Shown here: positions 9,089-18,563 of the stretch, piece after piece
Layout of the letters: each line of letters opens with the position of its first letter
Numbering within the stretch: the stretch's first letter is position 1
Source: JANRIG01 sp033765235
GTDB taxonomy: Bacteria; Bacteroidota; Bacteroidia; Cytophagales; UBA9547
Direction: 5' to 3'
NCBI GenBank assembly: GCA_033765235.1
Contig: JANRIG010000009.1
Coordinates: 248,001-312,000, forward strand
DNA length: 64,000 nucleotides
Position numbers and translations under genes: made by a program
Notes under the pieces: model-generated
Databases searched by the model: none
What the model was told of the DNA's origin: nothing
The model's input: only the letters and a program-made list of their open reading frames with translations

Positions 9089-10924
9089 TTATTCTACGGT
9101 TACAGACTTAGCAAGATTTCGAGGTTGGTCCACATTGCAACCTCTAAACACTGCCACATGGTATGCCAATAGTTGCAACGGCACCACTGACAACAGCGGA
9201 GTAAAGAGCTCATGGGTGTGGGGTATTTCTATCACAAATTCTGACATTTGCTGTATATGTGTGTCGCCTTCTGTCACTATAGATATGATACGACCTTTGC
9301 GCGCTTTCACTTCTTGAATGTTGGACACCACTTTTTCATATGATTTATCTTGTGTGGCTATGAATACTACAGGCATTTCATGGTCTATCAGTGCTATGGG
9401 TCCATGTTTCATTTCTGCAGCCGGATATCCCTCTGCATGTATGTATGATATTTCTTTGAGCTTGAGCGCTCCTTCAAGTGCCACAGGAAAGTTGCTGCCT
9501 CGTCCAAGATATAGAAAATTTTTGGCATCTTTAAACTCTGAGGCTATATATTTTATTTTAGCATTTTGGCTCAATATGGTTTCTATTTTTGTTGGTATCT
9601 GTTCTAAGTTTACAAGCAGTTCATGAAATTGAGAATTGGTAATAGTACCTTTGCGATGTGCAATAGATATGGCTATCATGGTGAGCACCGTGACCTGTGA
9701 TGTAAATGCTTTGGTACTGGCCACTCCTATCTCCGGACCGGCATGTAAGTATGCACCAGCATGAGTAGCCCTGGCAATAGATGAGCCCACTACATTGCAC
9801 ACTCCAAATATGATGGCGCCTTTAGACTTTGCCAGCTCTACTGCTGCCAGTGTGTCTGCCGTTTCGCCGGACTGCGATATCACTATCACCACATCGCCTT
9901 CTTGTATTACCGGGTTTCTGTATCTAAATTCGGAGGCATATTCTACTTCTACATTTATACGTGCCAGTTCTTCAAATATATATTCTGCCACCAGGCCTGC
10001 GTGCCAAGAGGTACCACAGCCTATAAGTACTATGCGTTGGGTATAAAGCAGTTTGTTTATATACTCACTGAGCCCGCCAAGCATGAGGTGATTACTTTTT
10101 GAGTTTACTCTGCCTCTCAGGCTATCTGTCACTGACTTGGGCTGCTCAAATATCTCTTTGAGCATGAAGTGTTCAAAACCACCTTTTTCTATTGACTCAA
10201 GTTCTAAATCTAACTTTTGTATGTAAGGGGTACTTTCAGTGTTTTCTATGGTTTTTATGGTCAGATTATTGTCTCTTATGCATGCTACTTCGTGGTCATT
10301 GAGGTATACAACCTCGTCTGTGTACTCTATGATAGGCGTGGCATCTGAGGCAATGAAAAATTCATTTTTGCCAATACCTATTACCAATGGGCTGCCTTTG
10401 CGGGCAGCTATGAGTTGATTGTCATGCTCTTTGGATATTATCACTATGGCATAAGCCCCTACTACCTTGGTGAGTGCCAGCCTTACAGCCTCCTCCAGCG
10501 AGCAATGGTTGTTTACCTGTATATCTTCTATAAAATGTATAAATACTTCTGAGTCTGTTTCACTGGCAAATTGATGGCCCTTTTTCATCAAATCTTGCTT
10601 GAGTGCCGAATAGTTTTCTATAATACCATTGTGAATGATGGCTAAGTTATGACTTGATGAGTAGTGAGGATGGGCATTTACATCATTGGGTTCGCCGTGA
10701 GTAGCCCAGCGTGTATGCCCTATGCCTATGGTGCTGTGTAGCTTAGCATTTGACAGCCAACTTTCCAAATCACTTACTTTACCCTTTTTTTTGTACAGAT
10801 TCAGTTCGCCATTGAGCAAGGCTATCCCTGCACTGTCATATCCACGGTATTCAAGTCTTTTTAACCCTTTTATGATGACGGGGTATGCTTCCCTTTCTCC
10901 TACATATGCCACTATTCCACACAT
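9089..10924 (-). CDS. glmS: Glutamine--fructose-6-phosphate aminotransferase (isomerizing)
   Basis: Makes glucosamine-6-phosphate, the entry to UDP-GlcNAc, peptidoglycan and LPS. The 611 residues match E. coli GlmS. Met1-Cys2-Gly-Ile-Val places the N-terminal nucleophile cysteine of the class II glutaminase domain, followed by GHTRWATHGEPN. Two SIS isomerase domains follow (VLIGCGTSWHAG, VISQSGETADT, STKAFTSQV, GRGSNFPVALEGALKLKEISY). The C-terminus ends DQPRNLAKSVTVE, the universal family ending. It sits 66 bases after secA and 17 before the GT9 gene. No glmS ribozyme-like leader is apparent in the short upstream gap. Confidence 0.98.
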   Translation of the reverse strand: MCGIVAYVGEREAYPVIIKGLKRLEYRGYDSAGIALLNGELNLYKKKGKVSDLESWLSNAKLHSTIGIGHTRWATHGEPNDVNAHPHYSSSHNLAIIHNGIIENYSALKQDLMKKGHQFASETDSEVFIHFIEDIQVNNHCSLEEAVRLALTKVVGAYAIVIISKEHDNQLIAARKGSPLVIGIGKNEFFIASDATPIIEYTDEVVYLNDHEVACIRDNNLTIKTIENTESTPYIQKLDLELESIEKGGFEHFMLKEIFEQPKSVTDSLRGRVNSKSNHLMLGGLSEYINKLLYTQRIVLIGCGTSWHAGLVAEYIFEELARINVEVEYASEFRYRNPVIQEGDVVIVISQSGETADTLAAVELAKSKGAIIFGVCNVVGSSIARATHAGAYLHAGPEIGVASTKAFTSQVTVLTMIAISIAHRKGTITNSQFHELLVNLEQIPTKIETILSQNAKIKYIASEFKDAKNFLYLGRGSNFPVALEGALKLKEISYIHAEGYPAAEMKHGPIALIDHEMPVVFIATQDKSYEKVVSNIQEVKARKGRIISIVTEGDTHIQQMSEFVIEIPHTHELFTPLLSVVPLQLLAYHVAVFRGCNVDQPRNLAKSVTVE

Positions 10925-10990
10925 AATAATATTTTTTTGTTTACGAATATAATAAATATTTTTTTGATATCCTTACCATAGAGCCCTATA

Positions 10991-13900
10991 TTATTCAAGC
11001 ACTATACACCTGTTGTTGGCTATGTCATCTTCTACTTTTTTATATTTGTCTTCTTTTACACTGCCGTCATGATATTGCACTTTTACAATATCGTTGCGCC
11101 CGTATATTTTTTGTGAGCGCACAGGCATTATTTTTTCTTGGGAAATGGCAGGTCTGTCTTGCCTGCTGTCAATTGATGAATGTACTTCGTCTTTGCTCTC
11201 GCGCAATTTTTGAGTTTGCCTGTTATTTGCAGGCTCACGTATTTGTCGGGTTTCTTCCTGTAATATGTCTGCTTTGAAGAGGAATGAAATAGTATCTTGA
11301 TTCATTCTTGTTATCAATCTGTTAAATAGGTCATAGGCTTCGCCTTTGTAGATTAGCAAAGGGTCTTTTTGCTCATATACAGCGTTTTGTACTGACTGCT
11401 TAAGGTCGTCCATTTCACGCAAGTGCTCTTTCCACTCTTGGTCTATGAATGATAGTACGGTAAATTTTTCTACCGCCCTCGACAGTTCCATGCCTTTGGT
11501 ATCATGTGCTTTTTTGAGAGGCACTACTACATTTATACCACGTTTGCCATCTGTGATGGGCACTACTACATTTTCTATTTGACTTCCTTGTGTGATGAAT
11601 AGTCTGCTGAAAACTGAATATGACTTATCAGCTATTTCTTTATTTCTTTTTTCATAATGTAGCGAACAGTCATCGTATAACTTTTCCGTGATTTGGTCTT
11701 CATTCAGCTTGTTAAAATCATCATCTGATACCATTGGCAAAAATCCAAAAGTACTTACATATTGATACTTAAAATTTTCAAAGTTTCTGCCTGCTTTGGC
11801 TGTACTTACTATTTGTCGGCAAAGATCAAAAATCATATCTGCAATATCCATCTGCAGACGCCCTCCAAAGAGTGCGTTTTTGCGTTTTGAATAAATGGCT
11901 TTGCGTTGCATATTCATCACATCGTCATATTCAAGCAGTCTTTTGCGCATGCCAAAATTATTTTCTTCTACCTTTTTTTGTGCCCTCTCTATAGAGCTTG
12001 TGACCATACTATGCTGTATCACCTCTCCTTCTTCGAGCCCCATTCTGTCCATAAGTTTGGCTATGTTTTCGGAGCCAAAGAGCCTCATGAGGTTGTCTTC
12101 AAGGCTTACATAAAACTGTGAAGAACCAGGGTCTCCCTGTCTGCCTGAGCGTCCGCGAAGCTGACGGTCTACTCTGCGCGACTCGTGCCTCTCTGTGCCT
12201 ATAATGGCCAAGCCTCCGGCCTCGCGCGATGAGGTATTGAGCTTGATGTCTGTGCCACGCCCTGCCATATTGGTAGCAATAGTGACTGCACCAGGAAGCC
12301 CTGCTTCTGCTACAATTTCTGCTTCACGAGCATGCTGCTTAGCATTGAGCACATTATGTTTAATTTTGCGCATATTGAGCATTCGGCTTAGTACTTCTGA
12401 TATTTCTACCGAAGTAGTACCTACCAGCACAGGTCGCCCGAGCTTGTTCAGTTCTGTTATCTCATCGGCTACTGCATTGAATTTTTCACGCACTGTTTTG
12501 TATACTTTGTCATTCAAGTCTTTGCGTATGGCTTTGAGGTGAGTAGGTATTGAGGTCACATCTAATTTGTATATTTCCCAAAACTCTGAAGCCTCTGTAC
12601 TGGCTGTACCTGTCATGCCGGCAAGCTTGTGATACATTCTAAAATAGTTTTGCAGTGTAATGGTTGCATAAGTCTGGGTAGCATCTTCTACTTTTACGTT
12701 TTCTTTGGCTTCTATAGCCTGATGTAGTCCGTCTGAGTATCGTCTGCCATCGAGTATTCGTCCTGTATTTTCATCTACTATCTTCACTTTGCCATCCATG
12801 ATTACATATTCGGTATCTTTCTCAAACAGCGTGTAAGCCTTGAGCAATTGATTTACAGTATGTATTCTTTCAGACTTTTCGGTGTACTCTTTAATGAGTT
12901 TTTCTGTTTTTTCGAGCTTTATATTATCGGATATTGTAGTATCTGTCTCTATATGGTGCATTTCTACTCCTATATCTGGCAATACAAAAAATTGTGGATC
13001 TTCGCCTGAGCTTGTGATAGTTTCTATACCCTTATCTGTAAGGTCTACACTATTGTTTTTTTCATCAATGGTGAACAATAATGGTGCATCAGCTTTGGGC
13101 ATTTCTTTCATGTTATCTTGCAAATAATAGTTTTCTGCTTTTTGCATGATGGCACGTATGCCTGTCTCTGAAAGATACTTGATGAGGGGTTTATATTTGG
13201 GTAACGCTCTATAGGCTCTGTAGAGAGCCAGTGCTCCGTCTTTTTCATCTGTATTGCCTTCTGCAATTTTCTTTTTAGCTTCATTGAGATATTCAAATAC
13301 CAATTTTTTCTGCTCTTCCACAAGTTTGAGTACCCGAGGCTTAAGTTCATAAAATTGCTGTTCATCGCCTCGAGGCACAGGGCCTGAGATAATGAGAGGT
13401 GTGCGTGCATCATCTATAAGCACACTATCTACTTCATCTACCATGGCAAAGTGGTGTACGCGCTGTACTATTTCGTCTGTAGCTCGCACCATATTGTCGC
13501 GCAAGTAGTCAAAGCCAAATTCGTTGTTTGTACCATAGGTGATATCGGCCATATATGCCTTTTTACGCTCTTCTGAGTGAGGTTGATGTCTGTCTATACA
13601 ATCTACTCTAAGACCATAAAACTCAAAAAGGGGTGCATTCCATTCACTATCGCGTTTTGCGAGATAATCGTTTACGGTGACTATATGCACCCCTCTGCCG
13701 GCAAGTGCATTTAGAAAAGCCGGCAGTGTGCTCACAAGTGTTTTTCCCTCACCTGTTGCCATTTCAGATATTTTACCTTTGTGCAATACTATGCCGCCTA
13801 TGAGCTGTACATCGTAGTGTATCATGTTCCACTCCAGCTCATGGCCTGCTACCATCCACTTATTATGCCATATTGCATCTTTACCTATTATTTCTACACC

Positions 13901-14332
13901 TTTGCGCTTGGCAGCTACCTCCATATCATAGTTTGTAGCTTCAACAGTGATTTTCTTATTTTCTGTCCATCGGCGAGCTGTCTCTCTTATTACAGCAAAT
14001 GCCAACGGCAGCACTTCCAAAAGTATTTCTTCTAGTTTTACATTTCTTAATTTTTCAAGCTCGTCTATTCTTGCATAAATATTTTCTTTGTCGCTTAGCG
14101 ACATTTCATCATTTTGCACAAGGGAGGCATTGAGTTCATCCACTTCTTGGTCTATTTCTGTAAGATATTCGGCAATAGTGTTTTTGATACTCATACCGGT
14201 GGCACGAAGGTCAATGTCAGATATGGAGTATAGACGTTGATATTCTTCCAATATTTTGTCTAATAATGGTTTTATTTCTTTAATGTCTCGGTCCGACTTG
14301 GTACCGAATAATTTTGCTAAAAACTGAAACAT
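10991..14332 (-). CDS. secA: Preprotein translocase ATPase SecA
   Basis: Motor ATPase driving proteins through SecYEG. At 1113 residues it is longer than E. coli SecA (901), as usual in Bacteroidota, because of an insertion in the nucleotide-binding region. Visible are MATGEGKTLVSTL (Walker A), DEVDSVLIDDARTPLIISG (DEAD box), MAGRGTDIKL, GTERHESRRVDRQLRGRSGRQGDPG (motif VI) and the helical-scaffold segment FIDQEWKEHLREMDDLKQ. The C-terminal tail is charged (KLRESKDEVHSSIDSRQ...) and ends YGRNDIVKVQYHDGSVKEDKY...NNRCIVLE. The C-x-C-x8-C-H/C zinc motif that binds SecB in many bacteria is absent. First gene of the secA-glmS-GT9 run. Confidence 0.98.
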   Translation of the reverse strand: MFQFLAKLFGTKSDRDIKEIKPLLDKILEEYQRLYSISDIDLRATGMSIKNTIAEYLTEIDQEVDELNASLVQNDEMSLSDKENIYARIDELEKLRNVKLEEILLEVLPLAFAVIRETARRWTENKKITVEATNYDMEVAAKRKGVEIIGKDAIWHNKWMVAGHELEWNMIHYDVQLIGGIVLHKGKISEMATGEGKTLVSTLPAFLNALAGRGVHIVTVNDYLAKRDSEWNAPLFEFYGLRVDCIDRHQPHSEERKKAYMADITYGTNNEFGFDYLRDNMVRATDEIVQRVHHFAMVDEVDSVLIDDARTPLIISGPVPRGDEQQFYELKPRVLKLVEEQKKLVFEYLNEAKKKIAEGNTDEKDGALALYRAYRALPKYKPLIKYLSETGIRAIMQKAENYYLQDNMKEMPKADAPLLFTIDEKNNSVDLTDKGIETITSSGEDPQFFVLPDIGVEMHHIETDTTISDNIKLEKTEKLIKEYTEKSERIHTVNQLLKAYTLFEKDTEYVIMDGKVKIVDENTGRILDGRRYSDGLHQAIEAKENVKVEDATQTYATITLQNYFRMYHKLAGMTGTASTEASEFWEIYKLDVTSIPTHLKAIRKDLNDKVYKTVREKFNAVADEITELNKLGRPVLVGTTSVEISEVLSRMLNMRKIKHNVLNAKQHAREAEIVAEAGLPGAVTIATNMAGRGTDIKLNTSSREAGGLAIIGTERHESRRVDRQLRGRSGRQGDPGSSQFYVSLEDNLMRLFGSENIAKLMDRMGLEEGEVIQHSMVTSSIERAQKKVEENNFGMRKRLLEYDDVMNMQRKAIYSKRKNALFGGRLQMDIADMIFDLCRQIVSTAKAGRNFENFKYQYVSTFGFLPMVSDDDFNKLNEDQITEKLYDDCSLHYEKRNKEIADKSYSVFSRLFITQGSQIENVVVPITDGKRGINVVVPLKKAHDTKGMELSRAVEKFTVLSFIDQEWKEHLREMDDLKQSVQNAVYEQKDPLLIYKGEAYDLFNRLITRMNQDTISFLFKADILQEETRQIREPANNRQTQKLRESKDEVHSSIDSRQDRPAISQEKIMPVRSQKIYGRNDIVKVQYHDGSVKEDKYKKVEDDIANNRCIVLE

Positions 14333-14381
14333 GAAAATGAGATAAGATTAATTATACAGATATTTGTGTATATTCATTTGG

Positions 14382-14389
14382 CAAAAATA
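14382..14389 (-). promoter_or_regulatory. Candidate -7 element for secA (TATTTTTG)
   Basis: The complement of 14382-14389 reads TATTTTTG, an exact TAnnTTTG match, 49 bases before the secA ATG. No TTG is evident 19-21 bases upstream. It lies in the 230-base divergent spacer 14333-14562, which is AT-rich and contains no gene. Confidence 0.4.
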
Positions 14390-14532
14390 GTGTAAATAGG
14401 TTGAAGTATTCATCATTAAGTTAAAAAATGAATATAATAATATGTATATAATAGTATTATGCTAAACATTACTTTTGTTGCAAAGTAAAAATTACATATA
14501 GAATAGCATTTATACAGTGTAAATAATTTTTA

Positions 14533-14540
14533 TACATTTG
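14533..14540 (+). promoter_or_regulatory. Candidate -7 element for the AIM24 gene (TACATTTG)
   Basis: TACATTTG matches TAnnTTTG exactly and ends 22 bases before the ATG at 14563, a normal leader length here. No convincing TTG lies at the standard spacing. Confidence 0.42.
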
Positions 14541-14562
14541 TATGCCCTAAACTAAATATATT

Positions 14563-15339
14563 ATGCATTCTCACGAGATAGATTACAAAATTATAGGCGA
14601 AAGCCTACAAATGGTTGAGATAGAACTTGACCCGCAAGAAACTGTAATAGCCGAAGCCGGAGCCATGGTATACATGGAAGACGGCATAGACTTTGAAGCC
14701 AAAATGGGCGACGGCAGCAACCCCAATCAAGGTTTTTTTGGCAAATTGTTGCAAGCCGGCAGCCGCTTGCTCACCGGTGAGTCACTATTCATTACCCACT
14801 TTACCAATCGAGGGTTTGGCAAAAAACGGGTGGCATTTAGCGCACCATATCCGGGCACTATAGTGCCTATAGACTTGCGCTCGGTAGGCAACCATTTAGT
14901 TTGCCAAAAAGATGCATTTCTTTGTGCAGCACTTGGCACTAAGATTTCTATCATTTTTAACAAACGAATAGGTGCCGGATTTTTTGGTGGCGAAGGTTTT
15001 ATATTAGAAAAACTTGAAGGCGACGGCATGTCTTTCATACATGCAGGAGGTACCATTGTAGAAAAATACCTGAATAACGAAACGCTGAAAATAGACACAG
15101 GATGCATAGTTGCATTTGAGCCTCAGATAGATTTTGATATTACCCGAGCGGGCAATCTTAAATCTATGATTTTTGGCGGCGAAGGGATGTTTTTAGCTGT
15201 ACTTAGAGGCACAGGAAGGGTGTGGGTACAATCTATGCCTGTGAGCAAACTTATATCTGCACTATCGCCTGCCGGAGGCAATAGCCGAAGAGAGGGAGGA
15301 TCTATATTGGGCAATTTTGGGAGCTTATTTGAAGAATAA
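14563..15339 (+). CDS. AIM24/TIGR00266-family protein
   Basis: A 258-residue protein of the widespread AIM24 (DUF124) family, with beta-rich repeats. Visible family segments are QMVEIELDPQETVIAEAGAM near the N-terminus, glycine-rich repeats such as GFFGGEGFILEKLEGDG, and SMIFGGEGMFLAVLRGTGRVW, followed by a glycine/serine-rich tail. No signal peptide or membrane helix. The biochemical role in bacteria is not established; the name comes from a yeast mitochondrial relative. The epimerase gene starts 15 bases downstream, so the two may be co-transcribed with the PorP/SprF gene beyond. Confidence 0.88.
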   Translation: MHSHEIDYKIIGESLQMVEIELDPQETVIAEAGAMVYMEDGIDFEAKMGDGSNPNQGFFGKLLQAGSRLLTGESLFITHFTNRGFGKKRVAFSAPYPGTIVPIDLRSVGNHLVCQKDAFLCAALGTKISIIFNKRIGAGFFGGEGFILEKLEGDGMSFIHAGGTIVEKYLNNETLKIDTGCIVAFEPQIDFDITRAGNLKSMIFGGEGMFLAVLRGTGRVWVQSMPVSKLISALSPAGGNSRREGGSILGNFGSLFEE

Positions 15340-15354
15340 ATTATATAATAATTA

Positions 15355-16215
15355 ATGAATGTACTAATTACAGGTGGGGCAGGATACATAGGTGCGGCAT
15401 TGGCATTGGCTTTGCAAAAGATAAGTGAGATATCAAAAATCACACTTTTCGATAATTTGGCCAATAATCAATACACTGTTTTTGCCACCTGTAAATTCAC
15501 TGACAAAGTTACATTCATACATGGTGATATACTTAATAATTATTTATTGCAAAAAACTGTAAAACAGCATGATATAGTAGTGCATTTGGCAAGTGCAGCA
15601 GAGGATATATTTAAAGATGGTCACCATACCGAGCAGGTGAATCATTGGGGCACCACTCAGCTGTGCGATGCATTGGCTATGTATAATAAAAAACTGATAT
15701 ACCTGTCATGGGACAGCACATTGCAAGACGAAGTTAGTATATATCAAGACATAAATGCGTCATCATACTTTAGGGCTGAATTTCAAATTAAAAGATTGCG
15801 TGAATATCTCATTATCCATTGCGGAGAGGTATACGGATATAGTCCTACATTTAATATCAGCTCACACATAAATTGCTGGATGGCACAAGCCATCACCAAA
15901 AATAAGATAGAAATACCGGGCAATGGCAGGCATACAATCAATATTATATCTTTGCAAAATGTAGTAATGGCACTTAGCCATGCTATTATAAATTATAAAC
16001 AGGGCGATTATAATGTAGCGGGCTCACATTTGCAGATGCTTGATATATTAGAACACATGCAAAACACGTTTGCATCGCTTGAGTTTGTATTCATCAATCC
16101 ACATTTGCAACTACCCTCCAAGCAAGAACTCAAGCATACCTATGAGGTTATTTTCCCTTCGCATTCACTTAAAGTTGATTTAGCAGATTATAGACAAAAA
16201 CTTTGCTTTTATTGA
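15355..16215 (+). CDS. NAD-dependent epimerase/dehydratase family protein
   Basis: Extended-SDR protein of 286 residues. It starts MNVLITGGAGYIGAALALAL, with the Rossmann GGxGYIG motif, and then resembles nucleotide-sugar epimerases (FDNLANN, GDILNN, VVHLASAAED). The canonical catalytic Y-x-x-x-K is not obvious at the expected place. The region after LSWDSTLQDE instead reads ASSYFRAEFQIKRLREYL, with tyrosine and lysine spaced differently. It may therefore be a divergent or non-catalytic member. Its stop overlaps the PorP/SprF start, indicating translational coupling. Substrate unknown. Confidence 0.72.
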   Translation: MNVLITGGAGYIGAALALALQKISEISKITLFDNLANNQYTVFATCKFTDKVTFIHGDILNNYLLQKTVKQHDIVVHLASAAEDIFKDGHHTEQVNHWGTTQLCDALAMYNKKLIYLSWDSTLQDEVSIYQDINASSYFRAEFQIKRLREYLIIHCGEVYGYSPTFNISSHINCWMAQAITKNKIEIPGNGRHTINIISLQNVVMALSHAIINYKQGDYNVAGSHLQMLDILEHMQNTFASLEFVFINPHLQLPSKQELKHTYEVIFPSHSLKVDLADYRQKLCFY

Positions 16216-17195
16216 GACTTATAGCAGTAGTGATTGGTATTTTTTTTTGTTTCAGTACACTTGCTGTAGACCCGCAATTTACACAATTTTATGCTGCACC
16301 TCTGTATCTCAATCCTGCCATGGCCGGTGCCACACCCTGCTGGAGGGCACATGCCAACTACCGCAATCAGTGGTTTCTGGGGCCTCGCCCATACAGCACA
16401 TATATGGCAGGGATTGATAAAAATTTTCAGTATTACAACTTAGGTGCAGGGGCCTACATGTATTATGACAATCCCGGGGGTGGCAACTACAGTTCGTTTG
16501 AATTTGCAGGATTAATATCATATCTAATAAAAATAAATTATGATTGGCGGCTCAGATTTGGGCTGCAACCTTCTTATCACTTAAAGTCATTTGCAAATCA
16601 AGGATTTACATATGGCAATAATTTTGATAATCTATATGGTGCGGTGGGTGGTGGTGGCGATGGTGCTGCTCCTCTACCCTCACTTAATTTTTTTGACTTA
16701 TCTACGGGTTTTTTTGCCTATAATCAAAAAATTTGGATTGGCTTAGCAGCTCACCATTTGCTTAGAAGTCCATTATTATTGCCTACAAGCAATGACCCTA
16801 TTCCTTTAAAAATTTCATTGCATGGAGGAATAAAAATAAATCTTAATGACGAAGAAACACGCACCTTGAGACCGGCTGCCAACCTCAGATATCAAGGCAA
16901 CAATATACAATCTGACTTAGGACTTTACTATAATTGGGATATTTGGATAGTAGGTGCCTGGTATAGAGGCATACCGTTTTTATCAAGGGGGGGTATAAAT
17001 CATGATGCCTTATGCTTTTTGGGAGGCATAAAATATTATACGTTTATGATTGGATATAGCTACGACTTGTCACTCTCCAGCATGATAAATAGCTTAGGCA
17101 CACATGAAATAGGTATTGTATTTGAGTTTTGTGCGCAAACCAAAAAGCCTAAGCCCCCTCGATATATACAGCAAATACCTTGTCCTAAGATGTAA
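16212..17195 (+). CDS. PorP/SprF family type IX secretion-associated outer-membrane protein
   Basis: Predicted outer-membrane beta barrel of the PorP/SprF family, whose characterised members anchor type IX secretion or gliding components. After the signal peptide (RLIAVVIGIFFCFSTLA) comes the family opening DPQFTQFYAAPLYLNPAMAGA, then repeated amphipathic beta strands with many aromatic residues. The frame is open from a TTG at 16203. I prefer the TTG at 16212 because it gives a clean signal peptide and a TTGA overlap with the stop of the preceding epimerase (16213-16215). No OmpA/PorE partner is adjacent here; a PorE-like protein is encoded at 46525-48768. The stop is 27 bases from the convergent symporter gene. 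Confidence 0.88.
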   Translation: MRLIAVVIGIFFCFSTLAVDPQFTQFYAAPLYLNPAMAGATPCWRAHANYRNQWFLGPRPYSTYMAGIDKNFQYYNLGAGAYMYYDNPGGGNYSSFEFAGLISYLIKINYDWRLRFGLQPSYHLKSFANQGFTYGNNFDNLYGAVGGGGDGAAPLPSLNFFDLSTGFFAYNQKIWIGLAAHHLLRSPLLLPTSNDPIPLKISLHGGIKINLNDEETRTLRPAANLRYQGNNIQSDLGLYYNWDIWIVGAWYRGIPFLSRGGINHDALCFLGGIKYYTFMIGYSYDLSLSSMINSLGTHEIGIVFEFCAQTKKPKPPRYIQQIPCPKM

Positions 17196-17222
17196 CTATT
17201 CTATATATATAACGATTGCTCA

Positions 17223-18428
17223 TCATACTTCTTCATATTTGCCCTCCCATTTGGCTACCACACAGGTAGCCACAGCATTGCCCAGCACATTGGTGCCCGA
17301 CCTGCCCATATCTAGCAGTTGGTCTATACCCAGCAGCAACACCAAGCCCTCGGCGGGTATATGAAATGTGGCCAACATACCCGCAATTACAATAAGCGAT
17401 GCCCTAGGTACTCCTGCCACTCCTTTGCTGGTGACAAGTAATAGCATGAGCATTGTAATTTGCTCATTTAATGATAGTTGTATATTATATGACTGCGCTA
17501 TAAATAGTGAAGCAAAAGTCATGTACATCATAGAGCCGTCTAAGTTGAATGAGTAGCCAAGCGGTATCACAAAGTTGGTGATTGATTTGTGGCATCCAAA
17601 TTTATTGAGCCCATCTATAGTTTGCGGCATAGCACTTTCAGAACTTGCTGTAGAAAAAGCCAATAATAAGGGTGCTTTGATATTCGAAAATAGTTTTAAA
17701 TAATTGATATTGAACACCATACATACTGCCCCTAATATTACCACACTAAATATTATTAACCCCAAATAAAAAGAACCAAGCAGATACAAATATGATTGCA
17801 ATACACCCATACCCTGCTTGCCTACAGTGGCAGCTACTGCACCCAACACTCCTACGGGAGCAAAATACATGACCATGTTAGTCACTTTAAACATAATTTG
17901 TGATATGCCATCAAATACATTCACAATTTTTTCTGCTTTTTTGCCTACCTGTGCTGCACCTATTCCAAACAGCAAGCCGAATAATACGATAGCCAATATC
18001 TCATTTGCAGCCAATGCTTCAAATATGCTGGCAGGAATAATATGTTTGATAAAATTTTTGGCAGTAATGGCATTAGTTTCATAGCTCGATATATCTACGC
18101 CTGAAGGAGCATTGAGCTGCACAACCCTGCCCGGCTGCAACACATTTACCAACACCATTCCTAATAGCAGACTCACTACTGAGGCAGTGAAAAAATACAG
18201 AAGTGTCTTGGCACCTATCCTGCCTACCGTACCCAAATCACCCAATTTGGCCACACTCACTACTATTATGCTGAGAACCAATGGAGCGATAAGCATTTTT
18301 ATTAATCGTAGAAATATATCGCTCAATATTTGGCAGTCTTGTGCAAAACCGGGCATATAAAACCCCAACATCACTCCAATAAATAATGCAATAAATACTT
18401 GAAAAGCAATGTTTTTGTATATTGACAT
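17223..18428 (-). CDS. Dicarboxylate/amino acid:cation symporter (DAACS family)
   Basis: Inner-membrane Na+- or H+-coupled transporter for glutamate/aspartate or C4-dicarboxylates. It has 401 residues with the expected eight helices plus re-entrant loops. Visible are LIKMLIAPLVLSIIVVSVAKLG, the first hairpin FSTASSESAMPQTI (a serine-rich variant of the usual loop), and GYSFNLDGSMMYMTFASLFIAQ, which carries the NLDG cation/substrate motif. The C-terminus follows with GIDQLLDMGRSGTNVLGNAVATCVVAKWEG, where the DMGRSGTNVLGN element binds substrate. It stands alone between convergent and divergent neighbours. Exact substrate unassigned. Confidence 0.93.
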   Translation of the reverse strand: MSIYKNIAFQVFIALFIGVMLGFYMPGFAQDCQILSDIFLRLIKMLIAPLVLSIIVVSVAKLGDLGTVGRIGAKTLLYFFTASVVSLLLGMVLVNVLQPGRVVQLNAPSGVDISSYETNAITAKNFIKHIIPASIFEALAANEILAIVLFGLLFGIGAAQVGKKAEKIVNVFDGISQIMFKVTNMVMYFAPVGVLGAVAATVGKQGMGVLQSYLYLLGSFYLGLIIFSVVILGAVCMVFNINYLKLFSNIKAPLLLAFSTASSESAMPQTIDGLNKFGCHKSITNFVIPLGYSFNLDGSMMYMTFASLFIAQSYNIQLSLNEQITMLMLLLVTSKGVAGVPRASLIVIAGMLATFHIPAEGLVLLLGIDQLLDMGRSGTNVLGNAVATCVVAKWEGKYEEV

Positions 18429-18563
18429 GATTAATAACTATAAGCTACAAATATTAAGGATAAAAACAAGATTAATACATATTATCCTTACAAATATTTT
18501 TTTTATTAATGTTGCCGTACATCAATAATACTCATTATATTCACACAAAATTGATATAAAGTT

